Origin: JBDNJM01 sp041687755
GTDB taxonomy: Bacteria; Planctomycetota; UBA1135; GCA-002686595
Length of the DNA stretch: 64,000 nt
Assembly (NCBI GenBank): GCA_041687755.1
Contig: JBDNJM010000075.1
Location: 13,796 to 77,795, forward strand
Reading direction: 5' to 3'
Shown here: positions 17,496 to 26,643 of the stretch, piece by piece
Numbering within the stretch: position 1 is the stretch's first letter
How the letters are laid out: the number at the start of each line of letters is the position of its first letter
Program-made: the position numbers and the translations under genes
Notes under the pieces: model-generated
The model's database searches: none
What the model was told of the DNA's origin: nothing
What the model saw: only the letters and a program-made list of their open reading frames with translations

Positions 17496-18872
17496 TCAGT
17501 CCAGCGGCAGGCCACTCGGGACGGAGCTCGGAACCAACTCGGCGAGGTCGGCAACGGAGTCGGCGGACAGCGCGCCCAGGAAAGTCACGACGTGCCCGAC
17601 GTCGAACTGGCGAGGGTTGGCGACCAGCGGATCGATCCCGGCGATGAGTTGGTTGGTGTTGTTCACGAGCGTGCCGATCAGACCCGTGTCGTCGACCTCG
17701 AGGGCGATATTGTAGTTCTGCAGCTCCTGGGGCGCGTTGCGATAGTGGCGCACCATGTCGTCCAGGTCGGCGTACTGCCCGAGGTGGCCGTACGGCGCGG
17801 TCAACGCGACGTTCAGCAGCGAGGGCGTGCGGAAGCGGTAGCGATCGACTGGGTTACCGCTCACGTTCTCGCGGCCGAAGTCGTCGTTCCCGCCCGGGCC
17901 GTTGCCGTTGCCGGGGCCGAACTGGGGCAGCGCGATGTTGTGGTACTGCTCGTCGGTGAACAGGTTGCCAGAGTGGCAGCGCGCGCAGCCGGCGGAGCCG
18001 AAGAACTCGAGGGTGCCCTCGAGTTGGGCGGTCGAGAGCGCCGCGTCATCGCCGCCGACGAAGGCCTCGAAGGGGCTGTTGGCGCGTGCAAAGGCGCGGA
18101 CCTCGAAGGCCGCGATGGCGTTGGCGGCGTGGGCGAAGTCTAGGTCGGCCGTGAGCGTGGTCGGGTAGGCCGCGTTGAACAGGTTCTCGTAGGCGTTGAT
18201 CACCAGCAGGCGATCCATGATCCCCGCCCAGACGCCATCGAAGTCATCGTCAGCGAGGTCGGCCAGGCCGTTCGCGCCCGAGTCGCCGCGCATCTCCATG
18301 CGCGAGACCGGCGGCAGCATCGCCTGGGCGGCGAGCAGCTCGAGGCCGGGATCGAACACAGCGATCATGGCGGGGGTGAGGTCGGCGCCTGCCGGTGAGG
18401 TCAGCACGCCGCCGCCGCCGAACTCGACCCGCCCGTCCCAGAACATCTCGTCTAGGAGGTGCGTGTTGAGCACCGTCGGGCTGTGGCGCGCGATGATGGC
18501 TCCGCCCGAGCGCGCCGGCCCGATCCCGAGCCCGCCGACACCATTGGGCAGCGTGCGTCCGTCCGCGCCGGCCTCCGTCGTCAGGTGGCAGGTCGCGCAG
18601 GACACGTCCTGGTTCCCGGACACCAGCTTGTCGAAGTAAAGAGCCTGGCCGAGGTCGAACAGCTCGTCGTCGATCGCCGGCGCCGCGACGAGTGCGACGA
18701 TGCCCTCCGCGCCGAGAGCCGCGCGCACATCGTTCACCAACATCGAAGCCGGCTGCGTGCCTGGGTCTTCAGTCAGTCCGCCGCCGCAGGACCCGAGGGT
18801 GCCGAGGAGGAAGGTCAGTGCCAGGGGGCATCCCGCGCGGTCGCGCATCCGAGTCTCTGTGTTCATTCTCAT
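17496..18872 (-). CDS. Di-haem cytochrome c peroxidase family protein (MauG/CcpA type), lipoprotein
   Basis: A 458-residue protein with a lipobox near residue 29 (LGSC) and two haem c attachment sites, SCATCH in the first third and CARCH near residue 285, the arrangement of bacterial di-haem peroxidases and MauG-like oxidases. A conserved segment with Pro, Asp and His follows the first haem (LPNGVGGLGIGPARSG). It should act in the periplasm, reducing hydrogen peroxide or oxidising a partner protein with electrons from cytochromes. Haem attachment would need the cytochrome c maturation machinery, one likely component of which (CcsA-like) is encoded at 49.7-50.5 kb. A hairpin lies directly over the start region. 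Confidence 0.85.
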   Translation of the reverse strand: MRMNTETRMRDRAGCPLALTFLLGTLGSCGGGLTEDPGTQPASMLVNDVRAALGAEGIVALVAAPAIDDELFDLGQALYFDKLVSGNQDVSCATCHLTTEAGADGRTLPNGVGGLGIGPARSGGAIIARHSPTVLNTHLLDEMFWDGRVEFGGGGVLTSPAGADLTPAMIAVFDPGLELLAAQAMLPPVSRMEMRGDSGANGLADLADDDFDGVWAGIMDRLLVINAYENLFNAAYPTTLTADLDFAHAANAIAAFEVRAFARANSPFEAFVGGDDAALSTAQLEGTLEFFGSAGCARCHSGNLFTDEQYHNIALPQFGPGNGNGPGGNDDFGRENVSGNPVDRYRFRTPSLLNVALTAPYGHLGQYADLDDMVRHYRNAPQELQNYNIALEVDDTGLIGTLVNNTNQLIAGIDPLVANPRQFDVGHVVTFLGALSADSVADLAELVPSSVPSGLPLD

Positions 18873-18873
18873 T

Positions 18874-18893
18874 GCTCTCGTCCCAGCGAGAGC
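18874..18893 (-). promoter_or_regulatory. Hairpin covering the translation start of the peroxidase gene
   Basis: A perfect 7-bp inverted repeat (GCTCTCG / CGAGAGC) with a 6-nt loop lies 2-21 bases upstream of the predicted start codon on the minus strand. In RNA, the only purine-rich stretch that could serve as ribosome binding site (GGGACGAGAG) would be in the loop and stem. It could lower or regulate translation, or the true start may be the second ATG 6 bases downstream. Confidence 0.3.
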
Positions 18894-19144
18894 GCGAGCT
18901 GTTGCCGAACACTGCGGATTGTCCCCCGCGGCCTACCCCGTCGGGGGTTTGGCCCGCACAGCGCTCGAAGTGCTAAGTCGGAGCCCGTGAATCGGCCGCG
19001 GCAGGTACGAACTCCTTGCGCGAATCTTGCGGCGCGCGGGGCCTCAAGAAATCGCTCGATTTCTAGGTTTGGTGCCCGCCAATGCACGAGGTCTTGGTCG
19101 CTAGGGCGGTGGCACGGCCCCGGCGCAACCCAATCGCCTCCACG

Positions 19145-20449
19145 CTACTTGCAGTCGCTGAGAGCGCCATCCGCCGCAGCCACGATCGCATCGATGATGT
19201 CTTCCGTGTGGCTGCTGCTCAGGAACCAGGCCTCGAACGGCGAGGGCGGCAGCAGGACCCCGCGCTCAAGCATGCCGTGGAAGAAGCGCACCCAGCGCTC
19301 GCGGTCAGAGTCCATCACGTCCTGGAAGTGCGTGACGGGCCTCGCGCTGAGGTAGGGGCAGATCATCGAGCCGGAGCGGCCCACGAACATCGGAATGCCG
19401 TGGCGCTCGGCGGCTTCGAGCAGGCCTGCTTCCAACTGCGCACCGTTGCGTTCCAGGCCGGCGTAGACGTCGGGCGTGAGCGAGCCGAGCATCGCGTTGC
19501 CTGCCGAGACGGCGAGCGGGTTCCCGCTCAGGGTGCCGGCCTGGTAGACCTTGCCGGCGGGCGCGACCTGGTTCATCAGCTCGGCGGTGCCGCCGTACGC
19601 GCCGATGGGCAGGCCGCCACCGATGACCTTGCCGAGAGTCACGAGGTCGGGCTGAACCCCGAGCAGCTCCATCGCGCCGCCGGGCGCGACGCGGAAGCCG
19701 GTCATGACTTCGTCGAAGACCAGCACGGCGCCATAGCGGTCGCACAGCTCGCGCAGGCCCTCGAGGAAGCCGGCGACGGGCATTACGGTGCCCATGTTGC
19801 CGGCGATGGGCTCGACGAAGACGCTGGAGACTGTGTCAGGGTGCTGCTCGAACAGCTGCGCAACGCTTTCGAGGTCGTTGTACTCGGCGATGAGTGTCAT
19901 CTCCGCGAGCGCCGCCGGCACGCCGGGCGAGTCGGGCGCGCCGAGCGTCAGCGCGCCGGAGCCGGCCTTAACCAGGAACGAGTCGCCGTGGCCGTGGTAG
20001 CAGCCGTTGAACTTGATCAGCTTGTCCCGCCCGGTGTGCGCCCGCGCGAGCCGCAGGGCGCTCATGGTCGCCTCGGTGCCCGAGTTCACGAGCCGCACGC
20101 GCTCGACGCACGGGACCATCGCGACGATGCGCTCGGCCAGCTCGACCTCGCCCGTCGTCGGCGCGCCAAACGTCGTGCCGCGCGTCGCGGCATCGCGAAT
20201 CGCTTGCGTTACGTGCGCGGGCGCGTGCCCGTGGATCAGCGGCCCGTAGCTCATCACGCAGTCGATAAACGTGTTCCCATCGACGTCGGTGCAGCGCGCG
20301 CCAGAGCCGTAGGCGACGTGGACTGGCGTGCCCCCGACCGCCTTCCAGGCCCGCACCGGGCTGTTGACGCCGCCGGGAATCAGAGCCTGGGCGCGGTCGA
20401 AGAGGGCGTCGCTGTTGGGGCGGTGGGTCGGGCTGGGCGTGGCGGACAT
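19145..20449 (-). CDS. hemL: Glutamate-1-semialdehyde 2,1-aminomutase
   Basis: A 434-residue PLP enzyme that converts glutamate-1-semialdehyde to 5-aminolevulinate, the step after glutamyl-tRNA reductase in the C5 haem pathway. Diagnostic segments: FDRAQALIPGGVNSPVRAW at the N-terminus, FDEVMTGFR (the Asp that binds the PLP ring nitrogen), and the Schiff-base lysine in TLGKVIGGGLPIGAYGG. The ATG at 20449 gives the family's usual length; a longer frame extends upstream but has no conserved sequence. It is not in the hem operon at 47-52 kb, yet supplies its substrate. Confidence 0.95.
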   Translation of the reverse strand: MSATPSPTHRPNSDALFDRAQALIPGGVNSPVRAWKAVGGTPVHVAYGSGARCTDVDGNTFIDCVMSYGPLIHGHAPAHVTQAIRDAATRGTTFGAPTTGEVELAERIVAMVPCVERVRLVNSGTEATMSALRLARAHTGRDKLIKFNGCYHGHGDSFLVKAGSGALTLGAPDSPGVPAALAEMTLIAEYNDLESVAQLFEQHPDTVSSVFVEPIAGNMGTVMPVAGFLEGLRELCDRYGAVLVFDEVMTGFRVAPGGAMELLGVQPDLVTLGKVIGGGLPIGAYGGTAELMNQVAPAGKVYQAGTLSGNPLAVSAGNAMLGSLTPDVYAGLERNGAQLEAGLLEAAERHGIPMFVGRSGSMICPYLSARPVTHFQDVMDSDRERWVRFFHGMLERGVLLPPSPFEAWFLSSSHTEDIIDAIVAAADGALSDCK

Positions 20450-20861
20450 GAGCGGAGGCGGTTCTCGTGGAAGTGCGGTGGTTGGGGCCCGCACCCTAGC
20501 GTTTGGCGCCGCTCCAGAGAGGGCCCCGGCCCGGCGATCTCGGACGGCTCCACGGTCGGCGGGACGGGCCGCAGGCTGCTCCACGGCGCTGCCGTGGAGA
20601 GCTTCTGGGGCGGGTGCCGGGCGCGGTTTGCAGAGAACCTCCGCCCAGGGGCGCGGCCTGAACCGGTTGGGGCGCATTCGAATGGGATCCGCTTCAGACT
20701 CACACGCGGTTTGTCCGCTGCCAGGTCACACTTGACCTTGAGCTTCAGCAGGCGGTTTAGGACCGCGCCCACCCTCCGGATCTCTCCGCGGTGCCCCTTC
20801 GAGGTGTCCTTCCGCGATGGCCTCCCGGGATGGCTCAGTGAACACCCATCAAGAGTCCGTC
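20450..20861. other. Intergenic region between divergent hemL and a lipoprotein gene
   Basis: About 410 bp without a convincing gene. It must carry the promoters of hemL (minus) and the lipoprotein gene (plus). No clear -10/-35 pair, riboswitch or long repeat could be recognised by eye. Confidence 0.4.
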
Positions 20862-21452
20862 ATGAACTTGCTGACCCCCCCCAGCGCCTGGTCATTGTTC
20901 GCGTGCCTGGCGCTTGCTGGCTGCTACGACGACGACTTTCTCGCAGACAGCACCGGCCCTGTTGGCCTGCCGGTGGACTTGACCGGCGAGTGGATTGGGA
21001 CTTGGACGAGTTCGACCGGAGCGACAGGAGAGTTCCTCGCCCAGTTCAATCAAAGCGGCACGGTCTTCGGCGGAGGCGCGCCCACATCGATCTCAGGGAC
21101 GTCATCCCTAGCGGACTTTGGCTGCCCCGCCGCGCTGGTGGCCGATCTCTCGGTCTCCCCGGGAGGCTTCACGTCGGCGACGTCCCTCAGCGGAAGCTTG
21201 TCCGATGGCGCCCTTGCGATTCAGATGTCCGCCTTCGTCTCGGTGCCCGATTTCGGTAGCTTCGTGGGGACCTACGAAGTTCTCCCCGGCAGCCCCTGCG
21301 CAGGCGAGACCGGAACGCTCAGCGCTTCGATCGTCGAGCCGCTGCCGGTCGCGGAGCCTCCCCCGGAAGTGGAATATGTGGTGCTGCTGGACGACTTAGG
21401 ACGAGTCGAGATCGTCCAGGTTCTGCGGCACTCGGAGCCGCAGATGCGATGA
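20862..21452 (+). CDS. Hypothetical lipoprotein
   Basis: A 196-residue protein starting at the ATG at 20862 (MNLLTPPSAW), chosen because the signal peptide and lipobox (LALAGC, Cys20) follow directly; an earlier in-frame ATG at 20817 would add 15 residues. The mature part begins with an acidic tract (DDDF) and then short Gly/Ser/Thr-rich beta segments (LTGEWIGTWTSSTGATGEF), a pattern seen in small extracytoplasmic proteins that assess ligand or form lipocalin-like sheets. No family is recognised. Confidence 0.6.
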   Translation: MNLLTPPSAWSLFACLALAGCYDDDFLADSTGPVGLPVDLTGEWIGTWTSSTGATGEFLAQFNQSGTVFGGGAPTSISGTSSLADFGCPAALVADLSVSPGGFTSATSLSGSLSDGALAIQMSAFVSVPDFGSFVGTYEVLPGSPCAGETGTLSASIVEPLPVAEPPPEVEYVVLLDDLGRVEIVQVLRHSEPQMR

Positions 21453-21535
21453 GGCTCGGCCGGGCGACGGGCGCTGCGACCGCACTCCGTTGCTGAGGCT
21501 CGAGCCGGAGGGCCTTGGCTCCCGCGCCGAGGCCC

Positions 21536-23019
21536 CTACGAGGTCCGCAGAGCGAACAGCAGGGCCTGGAGATCGGTGGAACGGGTCGCGGTGTTCATCA
21601 GAGTGACGCGCAGCCAGGTGCTCCCGGATAGGCGAGTCTTCACCAGGTAGAAGCGGCCGGCCGCCAGGACTTGGGCGCGCAGGTTGTCTTGGTGTGCGTC
21701 CAGATCCGGACCCGCCTGCGGCCCGTCGTGGGGACAGTGGCGGAAGCACAGAATGTTCGCCTCCGGGTCGTGTGCGCGCTCGAAGTCGGGGGTGGCGTCG
21801 ATCATCGCCGCGAATTCAGCCGTGAGTTCGAGCAGCCGCTCGACGTTGTCGCGGAACAGGTCCGTGCCGTGGATTTGCAGGGCGAGGTACGCGGCGGTGC
21901 CCATCGCGCGCTTCGTGCACTCGAGGGTGCGGCGGCCGATGTCGAACCAGTCGTCGCGGGGGTCGGCGGAACCGAACAGGTAAGAGGCCTCTTGAGCGAA
22001 GGCCTCGTAGGAGCGCTGGCCCTGGCGGAAAAGGACGGCCGTGTTGAGCGCCGGCAGGGCCATCAACTTGTGCAGATCCCAGACCACGGAGTCGGCGCGG
22101 TGGATGCCGGCGATGCGGCCGACGTAGCGCGGGCTGAGGGCGAGGCTCGCGCCGTGGGCGCCGTCGACGTGCAGCCAGAGGTCTTGTTCTTTGGCGAGGT
22201 CGGCGAGCTCGGCTAGGGGGTCGAAGGACCCGGTCGCGGTCGAGCAGCAGCTCGCGACGATCGCGATCACGCGGATGCCGCGGGCGCGGGCGGCGACGAG
22301 CGCGGCCTCGGCGGCTTCGCGGGTCATGTGGAAGGCGTCGTCCACGTCGACGGCGATCGCGCCTTGCGTGCCCCAGCCCATGCACTGGACCGCGCGGGCC
22401 ACGCAGTAGTGGGCCTGGGCGGAGACGAGCACGCCGAGTTGTTCACTGGCGCCTTCGCTCCAGACGTCGTGTCCGGCCTTAGCCTGGCGTGCGGCCAGGA
22501 GGGCGGTGAGGTTGCCGAGCGAGCCGCCGTGGGTCAGGACGCCGTCGGCTTCCTCGCCGAAGTCGATGCGCTCGGCCAAGAAGGTCAGCACGTGGCGCTC
22601 CATGATCGACTGCACCTGGCCCATCTCGTACACGGCCATGCCGTTGTTGAGCAGCGCGGAGACGAGCTCGACGAGTGCGGCCTCGGGCAGGGGCACCGAG
22701 ACCTGATGGCCGACGTAGCCGGGGTGGTGCAGGTGGTTCGAGTGGCGCAGGACCGGCTCGAGGCAGTCGAGCAGCGATCCGTTCGGCGCCGGGCCGAACT
22801 CGCGCGGCACGCGGTCCAGCAGCTCGTCCGGCGCAACGCTCTCTAGCACGGGCAGCTCCGCTCTGCGGGCCGCGCCTAGGTAGTCGGCCAGGCGATCGAT
22901 CAGCGCGTGCCCGGTCGCCCGGAAGAGCTCGGGGTCGTAGGCCCGCTCGAGCCTCGGGGTCTGGCCCGTGGCATCAGCGATCGATTCGGGGTGCGTCGGG
23001 GGGGGGTGGGGCTGGGCAT
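21536..23019 (-). CDS. PLP-dependent amino-acid decarboxylase (group II, DDC-like), start uncertain
   Basis: The body (to about 22970) is a clear group II decarboxylase: LTHGGSLGNLTALLAAR, HVDGAHGASLALSP (Asp that pairs with the PLP ring) and the Schiff-base lysine in WDLHKLMALPAL. These enzymes remove CO2 from aromatic amino acids, diaminobutyrate, glutamate or similar substrates; which one applies here cannot be told. The start is a problem. No ATG, GTG or TTG lies in frame near the expected N-terminus. An ATG at 23019 is one base out of frame, separated from the body by a run of nine C (22998-23006); one extra C would join them. Either the run has varied or been misread, or translation begins elsewhere. 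The coordinates assume the joined form. Confidence 0.8.
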
Positions 23020-23035
23020 GATGCAGACTGAGACG

Positions 23036-23584
23036 ATGGGACGCACCTACGCCGAGATCACGCCGGAGCTGCGGGGGTTCATCGAACGCCAGCGGATGTT
23101 CTTCACCGCCAGCGCGCCGAGCGGCAGCGACGGACACGTCAACTGCTCGCCCAAGGGCCTCGACAGTTTGGCGATCCTGGGGCCGCGGCGCGTGGCGTAT
23201 CTGGATCTGGTGGGAAGTGGCGCGGAGACCCTCGCCCACGTGCGGCAGAACGGGCGCTTGCTGCTGATGTTCTGCGCGTTTGAGGGCCCGCCCAAGATCG
23301 TGCGTCTGCACGGCCGCGCCGTGGTGCGGATGCCGAGCGAGGCTGACTACGAGGAGCTGTCGAGGCGCTTCGAGGTGGAGGGTGCGCGCCGCTGCGTGAT
23401 TGACCTCGAGGTGACTCGTGTGAGCGACGCCTGCGGCTACGGCGTGCCGCTGATGGAGTTCCAGGCCGAGCGTCCCCAGATCGCCGACTGGGCGCGGGCG
23501 AAGGGGCCGGCGGGCGTCGAGGAGTACATCGCGATGAAGAACGCGATCAGCATCGACGGGTTGCCGGCCGTGGATCCGGCGTGA
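23036..23584 (+). CDS. Pyridoxamine 5'-phosphate oxidase family protein (split-barrel flavin-binding)
   Basis: A 182-residue protein of the FMN-binding split barrel. MGRTYAEITPELRGFIERQ at the start is the usual N-terminus of this subfamily, so the ATG at 23036 is preferred over ATGs at 23018 and 23021. The barrel shows FFTASAP, VNCSPKG and YLDLVGSGAETLAHV, and ends in a Gly/Pro segment (YGVPLMEFQ). Members bind FMN or a related flavin and are often annotated as general oxidoreductases; biosynthesis of PLP is not implied. It is head-to-head with the PLP decarboxylase, with almost no space between, so regulation or function may be linked. Confidence 0.82.
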   Translation: MGRTYAEITPELRGFIERQRMFFTASAPSGSDGHVNCSPKGLDSLAILGPRRVAYLDLVGSGAETLAHVRQNGRLLLMFCAFEGPPKIVRLHGRAVVRMPSEADYEELSRRFEVEGARRCVIDLEVTRVSDACGYGVPLMEFQAERPQIADWARAKGPAGVEEYIAMKNAISIDGLPAVDPA

Positions 23585-23778
23585 TCTAACACGGCGGGGA
23601 GGTCGCGGTCGGGGGGCGGGATCCGGGCTTGCCTGTACGGCCTCGATGCCCTCGAAAGGGTACGGGCGGGGCCAGCAGTGACGGAGAATGGGAGCCGGGC
23701 GGCGCGCCGGTCAAGATGGAGCGATGGATTCCGCAGAATCCCCGGGAAGTCTGGGGGCGGGCGGCACCCAGGATCTTG

Positions 23779-26331
23779 ATGAGCGCGAACGAACCGACTC
23801 CCGAAGAGCTGCTGGGGCACGTGGACTGGGTCCGGGCCCTGGCGCGGCGTCTGGTGGGCGACGACTCCCTCGCGGAGGACATCGCCCAGGAGACGTGGCT
23901 GGCCGCTAGCCAGGCGAAGCCTGCGGGCGTCAGCAACGTGAAGGCCTGGCTCGCCGGTATCGCGCGCAATCGGGCGCGCATGGCGGGCCGCAGCCGCTCG
24001 CGGCGTCAGCGGCGGGAGGCCTTGGCGGCGCGGCCGGAGGCGCTCGAGTCCACGGCGGAGCTGGCCGAGCGGGCAAGCCTGCAGAAGGACCTGCTGGGTC
24101 GCGTGCTCGAGCTGGAGGAGCCGCTGCGGGCGGTCGTGCTGCTGCGCTACTTCGACGAACTCGCGCCCCCGGCGATCGCCGAGCGGCTCGGGCTGCCGCT
24201 GAAGACGGTGCACAGTCGCATGGCGCGTGCGCTCGGGCAGCTGCGCGTACGGCTCGACGGCGAGTACGGCGATCGGGGCACGTGGGCGCTTGCTTTCGTG
24301 CCTCTGATGCGTGCGCCCGCCGGCGCGACGACCGCGCTTTCTCTGACCCTGATTCCCCTGGCCGCTGGTGCCCTCATGAACACGAAAGCTCTTGTTGCCG
24401 CGTCGGTCGCGGCGGTCCTGATCTGTGGCTACGGGCTTTACGGCCTGCTGAATTCTGACGGAGTCGGAGAGGCCGCCCGGCCTGCCGATGAGGGCGCGCG
24501 ATTGGAGCGTGGCGTGCAGCCGGTGGCGGCGGAGGATTCGGTCTCACCGCTGACCGAGCGAGCTGAGGTCGCAGTCGAGGCTGCGCTGTCGGCGGTCGAT
24601 TCCGCCGAGGTCGTCGCGCCCCCGAGTGCTGCAGTGACGGTCAGCGGGCGGGTGCTAAGCCACGAGGGCCGGCCGGTGGCGGGCGTGGATCTGGTGCTCA
24701 GGGGGCAGCCGGATGAAGTGCTAGCGACGAGCGACTCGGGCGGTGTGTTCGAGATTGAGCTCGCCGGGGGCGAACGTGCGGCGGGGATGCGGGATACGCG
24801 CGGGCAGTTTCTGCTCGTCCAGGATCCCGACTGGGTCACCCTGCGCGGAAGTTCACCGGGGGCAACGTCTGCCGGCCAGGAGGAGCTGGTGATCGTGGCG
24901 CCGAGCATGGTATTGCGTGCGTCGGTCGTGGACGCGGACGGCTCTCCGATCGAGGGTGCCGCGCTGTCGTTGAACACCTTCTCGGGCGGAATGCACGCGT
25001 TTCCGTATCGCTTCGAGCAGACGACCGGGATCGAAGCCTCAGGCGTCAGCGACGAATCGGGGCGGCTCGAAATCGAGCGCTTTCCGGGCTGTTCGGGCCT
25101 GATGGTCAGCTTGGACGCCGAGGGCTACGATTCCCACTGGGGCATCCGTTTGGACAAGCTGCCGCAGCCCTACGTGTTCGAGCTGATCCGTGTCGAGGAC
25201 GCCGAAGGCGATTCTGTGCAAGGCATCGTTCTCGATCCCAGGGGCTTCCCGGTGGCGGACGCCAAGGTCGTCTGCGGGAACGACGAGACGCGCTCTGACA
25301 GCGACGGGCTGTTCCGGCTTAACCTGCGGCAGCTGCGGGAGGGAGTTCCGTTGTGCGCCGTGGCGGAGGGCCATCAGCCGGCGTTGATCGCGGATCTGGC
25401 CGGTTGGTGGGAGGCGCGGGGGCGGGGGCCGATCGAGTTGATGCTGGGGCCGGAGCCGGTGGCCCTCAGCGGGCGCCTCGTCAACGAGGCCGGCGAACCG
25501 CAGGTCGGTTGGGAGGTCCACATGCTCGATGAGACGGCCCTGAGCACCGGGCGCATCCCGGTCGTGACCGCCGAGGGGCTGACCCGCGGGCTGGCGCACG
25601 GATCTACGTTGCTCGGGCGGCTCGGCTTGCAGGACAAGCTGCATACGGACGGCGAAGGTCGCTTCGCTATCGAGGGCCTCTACCCGCGCGAGTACCGCGT
25701 GCGGGTCGTCGACGGGGACACGTTGACTAGGGCTGACACGGTGTTGATGGCCGGGAACGGGGAGCAGCAGATCGAGGTTGGCCTGGAGCAGCGGGGGCCG
25801 GTGGCGGGTACGGTCGTGGACCGGAACGGAAACCGCTTGCAAGGCGTCGAGCTGGTCATGGGCCAGTGGACCTTCGAGACGGACTTCGGAAGCATGTCCA
25901 TGTCAGGCGCGAAGGCCGTGACAGATGCGGAGGGGCGCTTCGAGCTGGGCATGGCGCCCATGCAGGGCGGCTTCGTCGGCTACAGCGGGGAGGAGGTGAT
26001 GTTCGGGCGAGTGCGCTTGGATGACGTGGGCGACATCGGTCGGCTCGAGCTCGTCGTACCGATCCGCCGGCACTTCAAGATCGAGCTGGCGGACGCCGAG
26101 CGAGCGAACTCGTTCCAGCTGCTCGACGAGGACCTGAACGCTGTCCAAGTCAACATGATCCAGGTCAACGGCATGAGCGCGTCCAACCGCGGCAACCTGG
26201 TCGAGGGTCGCTCCCAGCCGCTCTCGGTCGCGGACTCGGCGATCTGGATCGTGCTGGAGAAGGACGGCGAGGAGGTCGAGCGGGAGCGGCTCGTGTTCAG
26301 CTCGGAGGAGCTGACGACCGTGCGGCTTTGA
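23779..26331 (+). CDS. ECF-type sigma factor fused to a transmembrane helix and carboxypeptidase-regulatory-like repeats
   Basis: An 850-residue protein; the ATG at 23779 directly precedes the sigma domain. Sigma region 2 is at about 12-75 (SLAEDIAQETWLAASQAK), region 4 at about 110-158 (APPAIAERLGLPLKTVHSR), hydrophobic segments at about 184-200 and 203-223 (LVAASVAAVLICGYGLYGLL), then an acidic stalk and at least four Ig-like modules with the carboxypeptidase-regulatory signature (VSGRVLSHEGRPVAGVDLVL near 293; VQGIVLDPRGFPVADAKVV; VALSGRLVNEAGEPQVGWEV; VAGTVVDRNGNRLQGVELVM). The architecture matches the 11.1 kb gene, but the sigma helices differ, so it is a distant paralogue. It probably acts as a membrane-bound sigma factor with an outside sensor or adhesive tail. 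Confidence 0.82.
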   Translation: MSANEPTPEELLGHVDWVRALARRLVGDDSLAEDIAQETWLAASQAKPAGVSNVKAWLAGIARNRARMAGRSRSRRQRREALAARPEALESTAELAERASLQKDLLGRVLELEEPLRAVVLLRYFDELAPPAIAERLGLPLKTVHSRMARALGQLRVRLDGEYGDRGTWALAFVPLMRAPAGATTALSLTLIPLAAGALMNTKALVAASVAAVLICGYGLYGLLNSDGVGEAARPADEGARLERGVQPVAAEDSVSPLTERAEVAVEAALSAVDSAEVVAPPSAAVTVSGRVLSHEGRPVAGVDLVLRGQPDEVLATSDSGGVFEIELAGGERAAGMRDTRGQFLLVQDPDWVTLRGSSPGATSAGQEELVIVAPSMVLRASVVDADGSPIEGAALSLNTFSGGMHAFPYRFEQTTGIEASGVSDESGRLEIERFPGCSGLMVSLDAEGYDSHWGIRLDKLPQPYVFELIRVEDAEGDSVQGIVLDPRGFPVADAKVVCGNDETRSDSDGLFRLNLRQLREGVPLCAVAEGHQPALIADLAGWWEARGRGPIELMLGPEPVALSGRLVNEAGEPQVGWEVHMLDETALSTGRIPVVTAEGLTRGLAHGSTLLGRLGLQDKLHTDGEGRFAIEGLYPREYRVRVVDGDTLTRADTVLMAGNGEQQIEVGLEQRGPVAGTVVDRNGNRLQGVELVMGQWTFETDFGSMSMSGAKAVTDAEGRFELGMAPMQGGFVGYSGEEVMFGRVRLDDVGDIGRLELVVPIRRHFKIELADAERANSFQLLDEDLNAVQVNMIQVNGMSASNRGNLVEGRSQPLSVADSAIWIVLEKDGEEVERERLVFSSEELTTVRL

Positions 26332-26643
26332 GATGCTGTAAAAAGATGGCGCTGCCCGGACGAATTTCCTCTCAGTTGTCTTTGGGCCCATCGCCTGGAG
26401 GCGCTGGAGCGCACGACGAGTGAGCGGATTGCGCCAGGCGCAATGACTCACGCTCCGTGGGGCCAGGAGGAGTCGACCACGAGCCCGGATTCTCCGGGGT
26501 GAGCGGCTCAGGAGCGGGGCCTCGCGGGGCAGAAAGAGAGGAGCACGGTGGGTTTGTCGCGGGTCCGCCCGATGGGTGCTCGAAGCCGGGCCGCGGGGGC
26601 CCTACAGGCTTCGGTCTAGCCTCGACCTCCCCTCCACGCCCCC
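26332..26643. other. Intergenic region after the sigma fusion
   Basis: About 310 bp with no supported gene. It holds the hairpin at 26420-26451 and presumably the promoter of the acyl-CoA dehydrogenase gene. Open frames here are very Arg/Pro/Gly-rich and look like by-products of high GC. Confidence 0.4.
26420..26451. terminator. Hairpin after the sigma-fusion gene
   Basis: Inverted repeat with ATTGCGCC (26428-26435) and GGCGCAAT (26437-26444) around a single A, extended by GTGAG (26420-26424) and CTCAC (26447-26451). It lies 90 bp after the stop and lacks a T-run. It may end transcription, or be a protein-binding palindrome for the next gene. Confidence 0.4.

Noticed and set aside
20380..20772. 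130-codon minus-strand frame upstream of hemL
   Set aside because: It overlaps the hemL 5' end in another frame, has Pro/Arg-rich composition over half its length and no supporting signal.
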